A DNA stretch of 39,787 nt from Ectothiorhodospira shaposhnikovii (lineage in GTDB: Bacteria; Pseudomonadota; Gammaproteobacteria; Ectothiorhodospirales; Ectothiorhodospiraceae): the NCBI RefSeq assembly GCF_016584105.1, contig NZ_NRSM01000030.1, positions 1 through 39,787 of the forward strand. The letters are read 5' to 3'. Positions 33,593 through 39,787 of this stretch are shown one piece after another (the stretch's first letter is position 1; each line of letters opens with the position of its first letter). The notes under the pieces were generated by a model. The model worked only from the letters and a program-made list of their open reading frames with translations. It was not told the DNA's origin and made no database searches. The position numbers were made by a program, and so were the translations under genes.

Positions 33593-34327
33593 TTGCAGGG
33601 GCTGTTCATGTTGGTCGTCTCGGTCACGGGCTCCCTGGTCGTGCTTGGCGGATTCCTGGCCTACTATCTTCCCGCGATCCCGTTCACTTTTTGGATGTTC
33701 GGTGTGTTAGGTTGGATGATCTTGATCATCGAAAGCCTGATTGCCGCGCCGTTGTGGGCGGTGGCGCATGCGGTGCCGGAGGGTGACGGCTTTGCCGGTC
33801 GGCATGCCTTGCAGGGCTGGCAGTTGTTCGTCAATGTGATTTTCAGGCCGATCCTGCTCATTTTGGGATTGCTACTGTCGATGTTGGTGTTGCACTACAT
33901 TGTGAAGATTGCCATTGCGGGTTATGCGATCACCAATTTGGCGGTAGTCAGCAGCACCTCGTTTGTGAGTATTCTGGCCTTTATTTTTGGCAATGCGGTC
34001 CTGGTGGGCTTGGTGATCACATTGGCGCACAAGTCACACGAGATCATTTATGAGACCGCCGACAATGTGATGCGCTGGCTGGGCTTTGGCGTACATCCGC
34101 TGGGCGAGACCAAGGGCGAGGCAGGCACGTCGAGAGCCTTTGGTATTGCAAACCAGTCCGGGCGTGACATGGCAGGGGCCATGCTGGGTCGGGGTGGATA
34201 TACCAGAAGGCCAGGGAATACAGATAAACCTGGAGGTGATGAGCCGGACAAGAAGGTCACTGGCGCAAATACGGGAGGGCTGACTGAGGCGCCGGGGAGG
34301 ACTGCAAATAACAACAAGATCAACTAA
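33593..34327 (+). pseudogene. C-terminal remnant of a DotA/TraY-type IVB secretion or conjugation protein
   Basis: 244 residues from TTG 33593 (Met6 at 33608 is an alternative). Full-length DotA/TraY proteins are several times longer; only their last membrane part is present. Membrane spans are seen at about 8-30, 33-55, 88-110 and 120-145. The segment YYLPAIPFTFWMFGVLGWMILIIESLIAAPLWAVAH (about 24-60) is the conserved core of the DotA/TraY family; HALQGWQLFVNVIFRPILLILGLL follows. The tail (about 175-244) is polar, Gly/Asn-rich. No other transfer genes are nearby, so this is a leftover of an integrated conjugative element or plasmid. It could also be translated as a small membrane protein. 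Confidence 0.75.
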
Positions 34328-34346
34328 CCGAAATAATTGAGTAGAC

Positions 34347-34398
34347 GCAAAGCCATAAAGCGGGTGTTTATCCCTGCTTTATGGCTTTGCTTATTATC
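34347..34398 (+). terminator. strong terminator of the DotA/TraY remnant
   Basis: Perfect 15-base arms GCAAAGCCATAAAGC / GCTTTATGGCTTTGC (34347-34361 and 34376-34390), followed by TTATTATC. Also suits the convergent small gene that ends at 34397. Confidence 0.85.
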
Positions 34399-34684
34399 AT
34401 CCAAGAAGGATTTTTCTTGCCTCTTCTTTCTTGCTTTCTACAAGCATGTCGAATTTATCCTTTCCGCCCGCGATTTCTCTATGGTTTTTTCCGGTATGCT
34501 TTTCTAGTAATTCTGTTTTTACAATGCTTCCAGCCCCAACATCCACAAGAAGATTTTTCAACTCCAGCATTTCCACCTCCAACGCCTTGGCATGCCTTTT
34601 CCATTCCAAGGCGTTTTCCTCCCATTCTGCGGCGGCGTCTGCATTGCCGCCTGCGAGTGCGGCGAAGAACATTTGGTTGCCCAT
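34397..34684 (-). CDS. small coiled-coil-like protein of unknown function
   Basis: 95 residues, soluble. The ATG has AGGAG upstream (AGGAGTACAGACC). Composition is rich in Glu, Lys, Ala and Leu; the block EENALEWKRHAKALEVEMLELKNLLVDV (about 22-49) shows heptad-like spacing of hydrophobic residues, suggesting a coiled coil; KTELLEKHTGKNHREIAGGKDKFDMLV follows. No family recognised. It lies in the accessory island, convergent with the DotA/TraY remnant, and may be a leftover of the same conjugative element (small cytosolic helper) or an independent cargo gene. Confidence 0.72.
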   Translation of the reverse strand: MGNQMFFAALAGGNADAAAEWEENALEWKRHAKALEVEMLELKNLLVDVGAGSIVKTELLEKHTGKNHREIAGGKDKFDMLVESKKEEARKILLG

Positions 34685-34917
34685 GGTCTGTACTCCTGAA
34701 TTTTGTTGAGAATGACGTTAAGTTTAGGATCGTCTGACCGAAAAGGGAAGTCAACAAGGTCAGGGGTTTCGATGGATGAGCGGCGCCTTGACCAGGTATT
34801 TGGTTATCCCAAATTTTTTTGGTATTCCTTAAATGGAATGGGAAAGCCTTGTTGCTATTGCTCCCCCTGTTTGCGTAAGATTCGAGTATCAATAATCGTA
34901 AAAGTGTGTTTTTAGTC
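34685..34917. other. AT-richer spacer with no gene recognised (233 bases)
   Basis: Separates the minus-strand 95-residue gene from the plus-strand nucleotidyltransferase module. It should contain both promoters; I see TTTTTTTGGTAT- and AATAATCGTAAAA-like AT-rich stretches but no promoter that I can support firmly. Confidence 0.4.
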
Positions 34918-35145
34918 ATGCTTCATCGCCACCTCAATCATCAACGATACACTTTGGCCGCTATCGATGATGTCATCCAGCGCGGTCGGTGGCAGGACTG
35001 GGCTGAACTGCGCCGGGCCGCCTTGTCCGACCTCGCCCTGCTGGACAAGGTGGAGCGCGTGTGCCGCCCTTACACCTCAGATCCCTACGCACAACGCCAT
35101 CACTTCTGGATGCGCTATGCCGAAAAGCACCGCACCCCTGCCTGA
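34918..35145 (+). CDS. small partner of the nucleotidyltransferase, putative antitoxin
   Basis: 75 residues from ATG 34918; a GTG at 34906 is an alternative. Basic, helical: HRHLNHQRYTLAAIDDVIQRGRWQDWAELRRAALSDLALLDKVERVCRPY, then AQRHHFWMRYAEKHR. Its end overlaps the start of the nucleotidyltransferase gene by 29 bases, which implies translational coupling. I recall similar small proteins next to AbiEii-like nucleotidyltransferases, but no function is proven. Antitoxin is an inference from size, order and overlap. Confidence 0.72.
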   Translation: MLHRHLNHQRYTLAAIDDVIQRGRWQDWAELRRAALSDLALLDKVERVCRPYTSDPYAQRHHFWMRYAEKHRTPA

Positions 35146-35842
35146 CTGGGAACTCGTTTTGTCCTCTGCCGCACGGCTCCAGCGCATCCTGCCGGATGCC
35201 GTGCTTGTCGGGGGAACCGCCTCGGCAATCCACGCCGAGCATCGCTTCTCGCGTGACGCCGATCATGTGCTGACCGATCTGCGTCACCGTTTTGACGAAG
35301 TGCTGGCCGAACTTGAGTCGGTCGCAGGCTGGAAAACTGCTCGCGTGCAGCGCCCCGTGCAAATCCTTGGCAGTCTCGACGGCATCGAGACTGGCGTTCG
35401 TCAGCTTATCCGCGACGAACCGCTGGAAACGGTAGCGGTGGACTATCACGGTGCGCGAATCACCGTTCCAACCGAAGGTGAGATTCTGCGCATCAAGGGC
35501 GTGCTGATCCTCAAGCGCAATGCTACTCGGGACTACCTTGACTTTGTGGCCTTGGCCGATCGCATGGGCGATGAGAGCGTTGCCAACGCGCTGCAATCGT
35601 TCGACCGACTCTACCAGCAGGACAACGGCGAATCACCGCTACAGCAATTGCAAGTCCAGCTTGCCAACGCGCTGCCCTACGATCTGGAAGAAACCGAACT
35701 CAGCGAATACAAGAACCTCGATCCGCGCTGGCATGACTGGCAGGCGGTTAAAGCCGCTTGCTCGCATCTTTCAACCGCCATCTTCGACCGGGTGTGCGAT
35801 ATGGATATGGATCGTTCTGAGGATTTCGGAATGGCACCATGA
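35117..35842 (+). CDS. nucleotidyltransferase-fold protein, AbiEii-like putative toxin
   Basis: 241 residues from ATG 35117. The N-terminal part has the nucleotidyltransferase signature GGTASAIHAEHRFSRDADHVLTDL (about 31-54): Gly-Gly, then the Asp-x-Asp pair and a third acidic residue, as in the AbiEii/MNT superfamily. DEVLAELESVAGWKT, ILGSLDGIETGVRQL, ITVPTEGEILRIKGVLILKRNATRDYLDFVALADRMG follow; the last segment with KG..LL.R...RDYLD is also typical of AbiEii-type proteins. Such enzymes modify tRNA or other targets in toxin-antitoxin and phage-defence pairs. Frame intact. The preceding overlapping gene is the likely antitoxin. Confidence 0.8.
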   Translation: MPKSTAPLPDWELVLSSAARLQRILPDAVLVGGTASAIHAEHRFSRDADHVLTDLRHRFDEVLAELESVAGWKTARVQRPVQILGSLDGIETGVRQLIRDEPLETVAVDYHGARITVPTEGEILRIKGVLILKRNATRDYLDFVALADRMGDESVANALQSFDRLYQQDNGESPLQQLQVQLANALPYDLEETELSEYKNLDPRWHDWQAVKAACSHLSTAIFDRVCDMDMDRSEDFGMAP

Positions 35843-35862
35843 CCCTAAATCAGCGACTGTAT

Positions 35863-36978
35863 CTAACCATGCTCATTTCTTATTTGCGGCATAGGCAAGT
35901 CGAGAAATATCCGCTTGATGCCCTTGATGTCTTCGCTGATGGCCTGCTTTTTTTCTGGAGAGGTTGCACTTGGGCTGTGTTTAAAAATCGCAGCCTCAAC
36001 ATCGTCTGGAGATTGTCCGTTGGCTAAGATGCACTCGATTATGGTACGCCGCTCCACATCAGGCCAATTAACGAATTCTGGAGATCCTTTGGCGCGGATG
36101 GCATCCTGGGCAAAGAGCCAGAACGTGCGTGCCGGTCCAGTGCTTTCGCTCAACTCCTGCAACTTAGAAATTCTTCGCGCTCTCTCTTCGGCCTCATAAG
36201 GTGTTGCCGATGGCTCTGCACTTTCAAATAGCTGCCCAACCGTAAGCGCGTAATTTTCTTTGAAAAATGAGGCATAACTGCCGTAGTCGCCGGTTTCGTA
36301 AAAATGAACCGAGGCACGCTGATATTGTTCAATGAGGGTATCGCTAAAAAATAGCGGCAGGGTGTGACCACGAACAAGGGCGGCTGTCTGCATTAAGCGA
36401 GCGGTGCGCTTGTTGCCATCACGAAAATACTGGAGATAGGCTGTGTTGCAATGCAGATAGATGGCCTGCTCAAATGGGTCGGAATACTTTTCTGCCACCG
36501 CTAAGACATGCTTCATTTCCGTGCGAAGCTGCCCCGGATCAGCCAACGGCGTATAACTTGACGCGCCAATCCGGACGCCAGAAGTGCGAACAATGCCTTG
36601 CTCATGCAGGGGGAGCAGGTCTTTCATGATCACCTTATGGAGATCGCATAGATAATCAAGGTCCAGCTTTGTGTTATCTTCGATATTCATCACATCGTTA
36701 AAGGCATTTCTTAAATTAACGATCATGACCGCATCGGAATACCGTTTCCCACCAGCAGTAATCCCCATGCGAAGAAGATTGTCGGTATCGATTCTGTCGT
36801 ATGTATTCCCTTCGATTTTGGCTGAGGTGTACACAAAATCGACGGCCATTTCATCGAAGTTTCGATGGTCAATGTTAAGCAAGTCTAGCGAGTATCTTTT
36901 GGAAAGATCACTCAAGAATAGCTTATCCTTGTCCGAAAGAATGGGACGATATTCGATAAAGGATGGATTGTACTTCAC
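35863..36978 (-). CDS. Fic-family protein with a Gln in place of the catalytic His
   Basis: 371 residues, GTG start with GGAG eight bases upstream. N-terminal inhibitory motif SAKIEGN (52-58, matching S/TxxxEG/N), so a class II Fic layout. The Fic core motif reads QYFRDGNKRTAR (183-194) where HxFx(D/E)GNGRxxR is expected: position 183 is Gln (codon CAG), not His, and the second Gly is Lys. The rest of the core fits (LGI-type helix, PFEQAIYLHCNTAYL, then LVRGHTLPLFF). The C-terminal part (about 270-345) is a winged-helix-like segment (NWPDVERRTIIECILANG). Fic enzymes AMPylate proteins; loss of His suggests altered or lost activity. Some natural Fic subgroups share this change. Confidence 0.88.
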   Translation of the reverse strand: MKYNPSFIEYRPILSDKDKLFLSDLSKRYSLDLLNIDHRNFDEMAVDFVYTSAKIEGNTYDRIDTDNLLRMGITAGGKRYSDAVMIVNLRNAFNDVMNIEDNTKLDLDYLCDLHKVIMKDLLPLHEQGIVRTSGVRIGASSYTPLADPGQLRTEMKHVLAVAEKYSDPFEQAIYLHCNTAYLQYFRDGNKRTARLMQTAALVRGHTLPLFFSDTLIEQYQRASVHFYETGDYGSYASFFKENYALTVGQLFESAEPSATPYEAEERARRISKLQELSESTGPARTFWLFAQDAIRAKGSPEFVNWPDVERRTIIECILANGQSPDDVEAAIFKHSPSATSPEKKQAISEDIKGIKRIFLDLPMPQIRNEHG

Positions 36979-37027
36979 AATCGCTGCTCCATTTTTTTGG
37001 ATGCACTATGTTGAGGTGCGGCACCCG

Positions 37028-38149
37028 CTACTTCGGATAACCATAAGGAGATACGGGCTCGGGCACACCAAGCATGCCCGAGTCCGGAGCCCGTATTTGC
37101 CCGTGCCGGTCCAGGGCCCACCGCACATGCTCCCGCACACAGGCGCTGGGATGTTCCAGTCGCCGCGTCAGGGCCTCCCGGACGGCGGGTGAGGGCCGGG
37201 CATTGCCCAGCCCCACCGCCAGATTGCGCAGCCACCGTTCATGGCCGATGCGCCGGATCACCGACCCTTCGGTGAGTCGCAGGAAGGTCGGCTCGTCCCA
37301 GTCGAACAGGGTCACCAGGCCGATGTCATCCAGCCCATGCCGGGCACGAAAATCCGGTTCCACCGCCACCCCGGCCCGGCGATTCCAGGGGCAGACCAGC
37401 TGGCAGTCGTCGCAGCCGTAGATCCGGTTGCCCATCAGCGGCCGCAGCGGTTCGGGGATGCTGCCGGGGTGCTCGATGGTGAGATAGGAGATGCAGCGCC
37501 GGGCATCCAGCTCATAGGGAGCAACGATGGCCGCGGTGGGGCAGACGTCCAGGCAGGCCCGACAGCGACCGCAGTGACTCCGCTCCGGCTCATCCAGGGG
37601 CAGGGGCAGGTCGGTGTAGAGTTCACCGAGGAAGTACCAGGAACCGTGGTGCCGGCTGAGCAGGTTGGTGTGCTTGCCGATCCAGCCCAGTCCGGCCTTC
37701 TCCGCCAGGGCCTTTTCCAGCACTGGGGCGCTGTCGACGAAGGCCCGGTAGCCGAAGGGCCCGGTGACCCACTCGATGCGCTCGGCCAGGGTCTGCAGAC
37801 GCTTGCGGATCACCTTGTGGTAGTCCCGCCCCAGGGCATAGCGGGAGATGAAGGCCGCCTCGGGATCGTCGAGCACGGACCAGGCATCCCGGGTCTGGGG
37901 CGGCCAGTAGGCCATGCGCACGGAGATGATGCGCAGGGTGCCAGGGACCAGTGCCTCGGGACGGGAGCGCCGGGTGCCGTGGCGGGCCATGTAGTCCATC
38001 TCGCCATGGCGGCCCTGGTCCAGCCAGCGCAGCAGGTGGGCCTCGTGGACGGCGAGGTCGGTGTCGCAAATGCCGGCCCGGTCAAAGCCCAGTTCCAGCG
38101 CCCAGGTCTTGATCCGTTGGGTCAGGGCGAGCAGATCAGTGGTGGTCAT
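37028..38149 (-). CDS. queG: epoxyqueuosine reductase QueG
   Basis: 373 residues, near the usual QueG length. Reduces epoxyqueuosine to queuosine in tRNA anticodons, using cobalamin and two [4Fe-4S] clusters. Cobalamin domain with GFDRAGICDTDLAVHEAHL, HGEMDYMARH, GRDYHKVIRKRL; cluster motifs CGRCRACLDVCPTAAI (about 193-208) and CDDCQLVCPWN (about 243-253), and DARRCISYLTIEHPGSIP. The C-terminal part carries HEAT-like repeats (HERWLRNLAVGLGN). The last codons contain a nested inverted repeat (37051-37096). It diverges from nnr; B12 use matches the class II ribonucleotide reductase in the same genome. Confidence 0.97.
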   Translation of the reverse strand: MTTTDLLALTQRIKTWALELGFDRAGICDTDLAVHEAHLLRWLDQGRHGEMDYMARHGTRRSRPEALVPGTLRIISVRMAYWPPQTRDAWSVLDDPEAAFISRYALGRDYHKVIRKRLQTLAERIEWVTGPFGYRAFVDSAPVLEKALAEKAGLGWIGKHTNLLSRHHGSWYFLGELYTDLPLPLDEPERSHCGRCRACLDVCPTAAIVAPYELDARRCISYLTIEHPGSIPEPLRPLMGNRIYGCDDCQLVCPWNRRAGVAVEPDFRARHGLDDIGLVTLFDWDEPTFLRLTEGSVIRRIGHERWLRNLAVGLGNARPSPAVREALTRRLEHPSACVREHVRWALDRHGQIRAPDSGMLGVPEPVSPYGYPK

Positions 38150-38201
38150 CCTGGGCTTATACTACGGCTGACAAGTCCTTTGCCACCGGATCGAGCCTGC
38201 C

Positions 38202-39686
38202 ATGTCCGCCGACCTGCCCGAAGCCCTTTACACCGCCGCCCAGGTCCGGGAACTGGACCGCCGGGCCATTGAGGATCAGGGTATTCCCGGTTACGCCCTC
38301 ATGTGCCGGGCCGGTGCCGCCGCCCTGGACCGGCTGAGAATCCAGTGGCCCCTGGCCCGTACCCTGGCCGTCTGCTGCGGGCCGGGCAACAACGGCGGGG
38401 ACGGCTACGTGCTGGCCCGCCTGGCCCTGGAAGCGGGCCTGTCGGTACGGGTGGTGGCGGCCACCGATCCGGCCCGGCTCCATGGCGAGGCCGCCCAGGC
38501 TTGGCGGGACTGGCAAATCCTGGGGCAGCCCCTGTCTGCACCGGGCGAGGCCCTGGCGACCGCGGACGTGATCGTGGACGGTTTGCTGGGGACGGGGCTG
38601 ACGCGGCCGGTGGAAGGCGACATGGCTCGCCTGATCCGGTCCATCAATCAGACCTCCGCTCCGGTACTGGCCCTGGATATCCCCTCGGGGTTGAATGCGG
38701 ATACCGGTGCCGTCATGGGGTGTGTAGTAGAGGCCGACGCCACCCTGAGCTTCATCGGCCTCAAGCTGGGGCTCATGACCGGGGCTGGGCCAGCCTGTCG
38801 GGGGGATCTGTTCATGGATGGGCTGGGGGTTCCGGCACCGGTGTTTGACGACCTGCCGCCGGCGGCCCGGCGGGTCCTGCCCGTCCGGTCCCGGGCCTTC
38901 CCGCGGCGGTCCCGGGATGCCCACAAGGGCCATTTCGGTCATGTGCTGGTGATCGGTGGCGGCCGGGGCATGCCGGGGGCCGCGCGGCTGGCGGGGGAAG
39001 CGGCGGCCCGGGTGGGAGCGGGACTGGTGACCCTGGCCACCCATCCTGACCATGCCCGGCTGATTCCCCAGGCGTGTCCGGAGTTGATGTGCCACGGCAT
39101 CCGGCATCCGGATCACCTGGATGACCTGCTGGCCCGGGCCACCGTGGTGGCCGTGGGGCCAGGACTGGGCACCGGAGACTGGGGGCGGCGTCTGTGGGCG
39201 CATCTCGGGGATTGGGATGGCCCGATGGTGGTGGATGCCGATGCCCTGAATCTGCTGGCCGCCTCCCCCCGATGCCGGGAGCACTGGGTGCTGACCCCGC
39301 ATCCCGGTGAGGCGGCACGTTTGCTGGACTGTGACACGGCGACGATCCAGGCCGACCGGCCCGGCGCGGCCGCCGCCATGGCCCGGCACTATGGTGGTGT
39401 CTGTGTCCTCAAGGGGGTGGGCAGCCTGATCCGGGATGCATCCGGGCTGAGTCTGTGCGACACCGGCAATCCCGGCATGGCTTCCGGCGGCATGGGGGAT
39501 GTGCTGACCGGTATCATCGCCGGTTTGCTGGCCCAGCGGCTGCCTGCCGGCGGAACCCGGGGAGAGTCGGCGGCCCTGGGTTGCTGGGTCCATGGTGCCG
39601 CCGCCGATCGGGCGGCCCGGGCCGGCGAGCGGGGGCTGCTGGCTTCCGATCTTTTATTCCATCTGCGCGAGGTCATCAATCCATGA
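38202..39686 (+). CDS. nnr: bifunctional NAD(P)H-hydrate epimerase / ADP-dependent dehydratase
   Basis: 494 residues; repairs damaged hydrated NAD(P)H. The N-terminal YjeF epimerase domain (about 1-215) has PGNNGGDGYVLARLA and DIPSGLNADTGAV. The C-terminal carbohydrate-kinase-like dehydratase domain (about 240-494) has KGHFGHVLVIGGGRGMPGAARLAGEAAARVGAG, LTPHPGEAARLL, VLKGVGSLI and the nucleotide motif GNPGMASGGMGDVLTGIIAGLLAQ. Its stop overlaps the next start by four bases (ATGA). nnr-tsaE is a common gene pair. Confidence 0.97.
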   Translation: MSADLPEALYTAAQVRELDRRAIEDQGIPGYALMCRAGAAALDRLRIQWPLARTLAVCCGPGNNGGDGYVLARLALEAGLSVRVVAATDPARLHGEAAQAWRDWQILGQPLSAPGEALATADVIVDGLLGTGLTRPVEGDMARLIRSINQTSAPVLALDIPSGLNADTGAVMGCVVEADATLSFIGLKLGLMTGAGPACRGDLFMDGLGVPAPVFDDLPPAARRVLPVRSRAFPRRSRDAHKGHFGHVLVIGGGRGMPGAARLAGEAAARVGAGLVTLATHPDHARLIPQACPELMCHGIRHPDHLDDLLARATVVAVGPGLGTGDWGRRLWAHLGDWDGPMVVDADALNLLAASPRCREHWVLTPHPGEAARLLDCDTATIQADRPGAAAAMARHYGGVCVLKGVGSLIRDASGLSLCDTGNPGMASGGMGDVLTGIIAGLLAQRLPAGGTRGESAALGCWVHGAAADRAARAGERGLLASDLLFHLREVINP

Positions 39687-39787
39687 TTCTGGAACTGGCG
39701 GACGAGGCCGCCACCGAAGCCATCGGTGCCCGTCTGGCGGCGGCCTGCCCACGAGAGGGGGTGGTGTTTCTGGAGGGGGACCTGGGG
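39683..39787 (+). CDS. tsaE: tRNA threonylcarbamoyladenosine biosynthesis ATPase TsaE, N-terminal part (cut by window end)
   Basis: The first 35 codons are present: MILELADEAATEAIGARLAA, then VVFLEGDLG, the strand and start of the P-loop typical of TsaE (LxGDLGAGKTT). The ATPase supports the TsaB-TsaD complex that makes t6A on tRNAs. Translationally coupled to nnr. Beyond the window nothing can be said. Confidence 0.85.
   Translation, partial: MILELADEAATEAIGARLAAACPREGVVFLEGDLG

Noticed and set aside
38157..39593. 478-residue open frame on the minus strand
   Set aside because: Antisense to nnr; Pro/Gly/Arg-rich without domains.
1..39787. CRISPR array, tRNA or rRNA genes, IS elements
   Set aside because: No regularly spaced repeats, no tRNA-like cloverleaf ends and no transposase frame were found.

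Overview
The window is high-GC chromosomal DNA of a gammaproteobacterium. The gene content (class III PHA synthase phaC/phaE divergent from phaA-phaR-phaP-phaB, split class II ribonucleotide reductase nrdJa/nrdJb, folK-dNK-panBCD, glgA-ppc, queG-nnr-tsaE) fits a purple-sulfur-type lineage such as Ectothiorhodospiraceae or Chromatiaceae. That placement is inference from gene families, not from a search. Most of the window is dense housekeeping DNA with short intergenic gaps.

Left edge (1 to about 1850): an accessory segment. A group II intron on the minus strand enters from the left. Its 5' end lies at about 647-651, and just beyond it is the remaining 3' part of an integron attC recombination site. 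Next come a gene cassette encoding a small acidic protein of unknown function, a nearly complete attC (1163-1247), and an antiparallel yefM-yoeB toxin-antitoxin module with its own TGTACA operators. No integrase is visible; it would lie to the left if present.

Core part 1 (1890-11986): two NrdR boxes precede nrdJa, which carries a 493-residue intein with LAGLIDADG endonuclease motifs directly after the radical-site NPCGE motif. nrdJb, glnS, a two-gene unit of unknown function with a rod-protein-like partner, a membrane-anchored unknown protein with ycgN, a GST-family protein, hslR and a Nudix hydrolase follow.

PHB locus (11983-17777): phaC-phaE on the minus strand diverges from phaA, phaR, phaP and phaB on the plus strand. 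Together these cover thiolase, reductase, synthase, granule phasin and regulator. A shared GTTGC-N3-GCA motif precedes phaP and phaE and is a candidate PhaR operator.

Core part 2 (18202-33433): a cell-wall M23 peptidase (mepM-like) with an unusually structured leader, pcnB, folK, a deoxynucleoside kinase, panB-panC-panD, then glgA-ppc (minus), pgi (plus), a DASS-family anion transporter (minus) and fbp. The carbon-storage theme recurs: PHB, glycogen synthase, PEP carboxylase, glucose-6-phosphate isomerase and fructose bisphosphatase.

Right accessory island (about 33434-37000): lower-GC DNA between fbp and queG. It holds a C-terminal remnant of a DotA/TraY-type conjugation protein, a small coiled-coil-like gene, a two-gene nucleotidyltransferase module that looks like a toxin-antitoxin or abortive-infection pair, and a Fic-family protein whose motif has Gln in place of the catalytic His. 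The window then returns to housekeeping genes: queG, nnr and the first codons of tsaE, cut by the window end.
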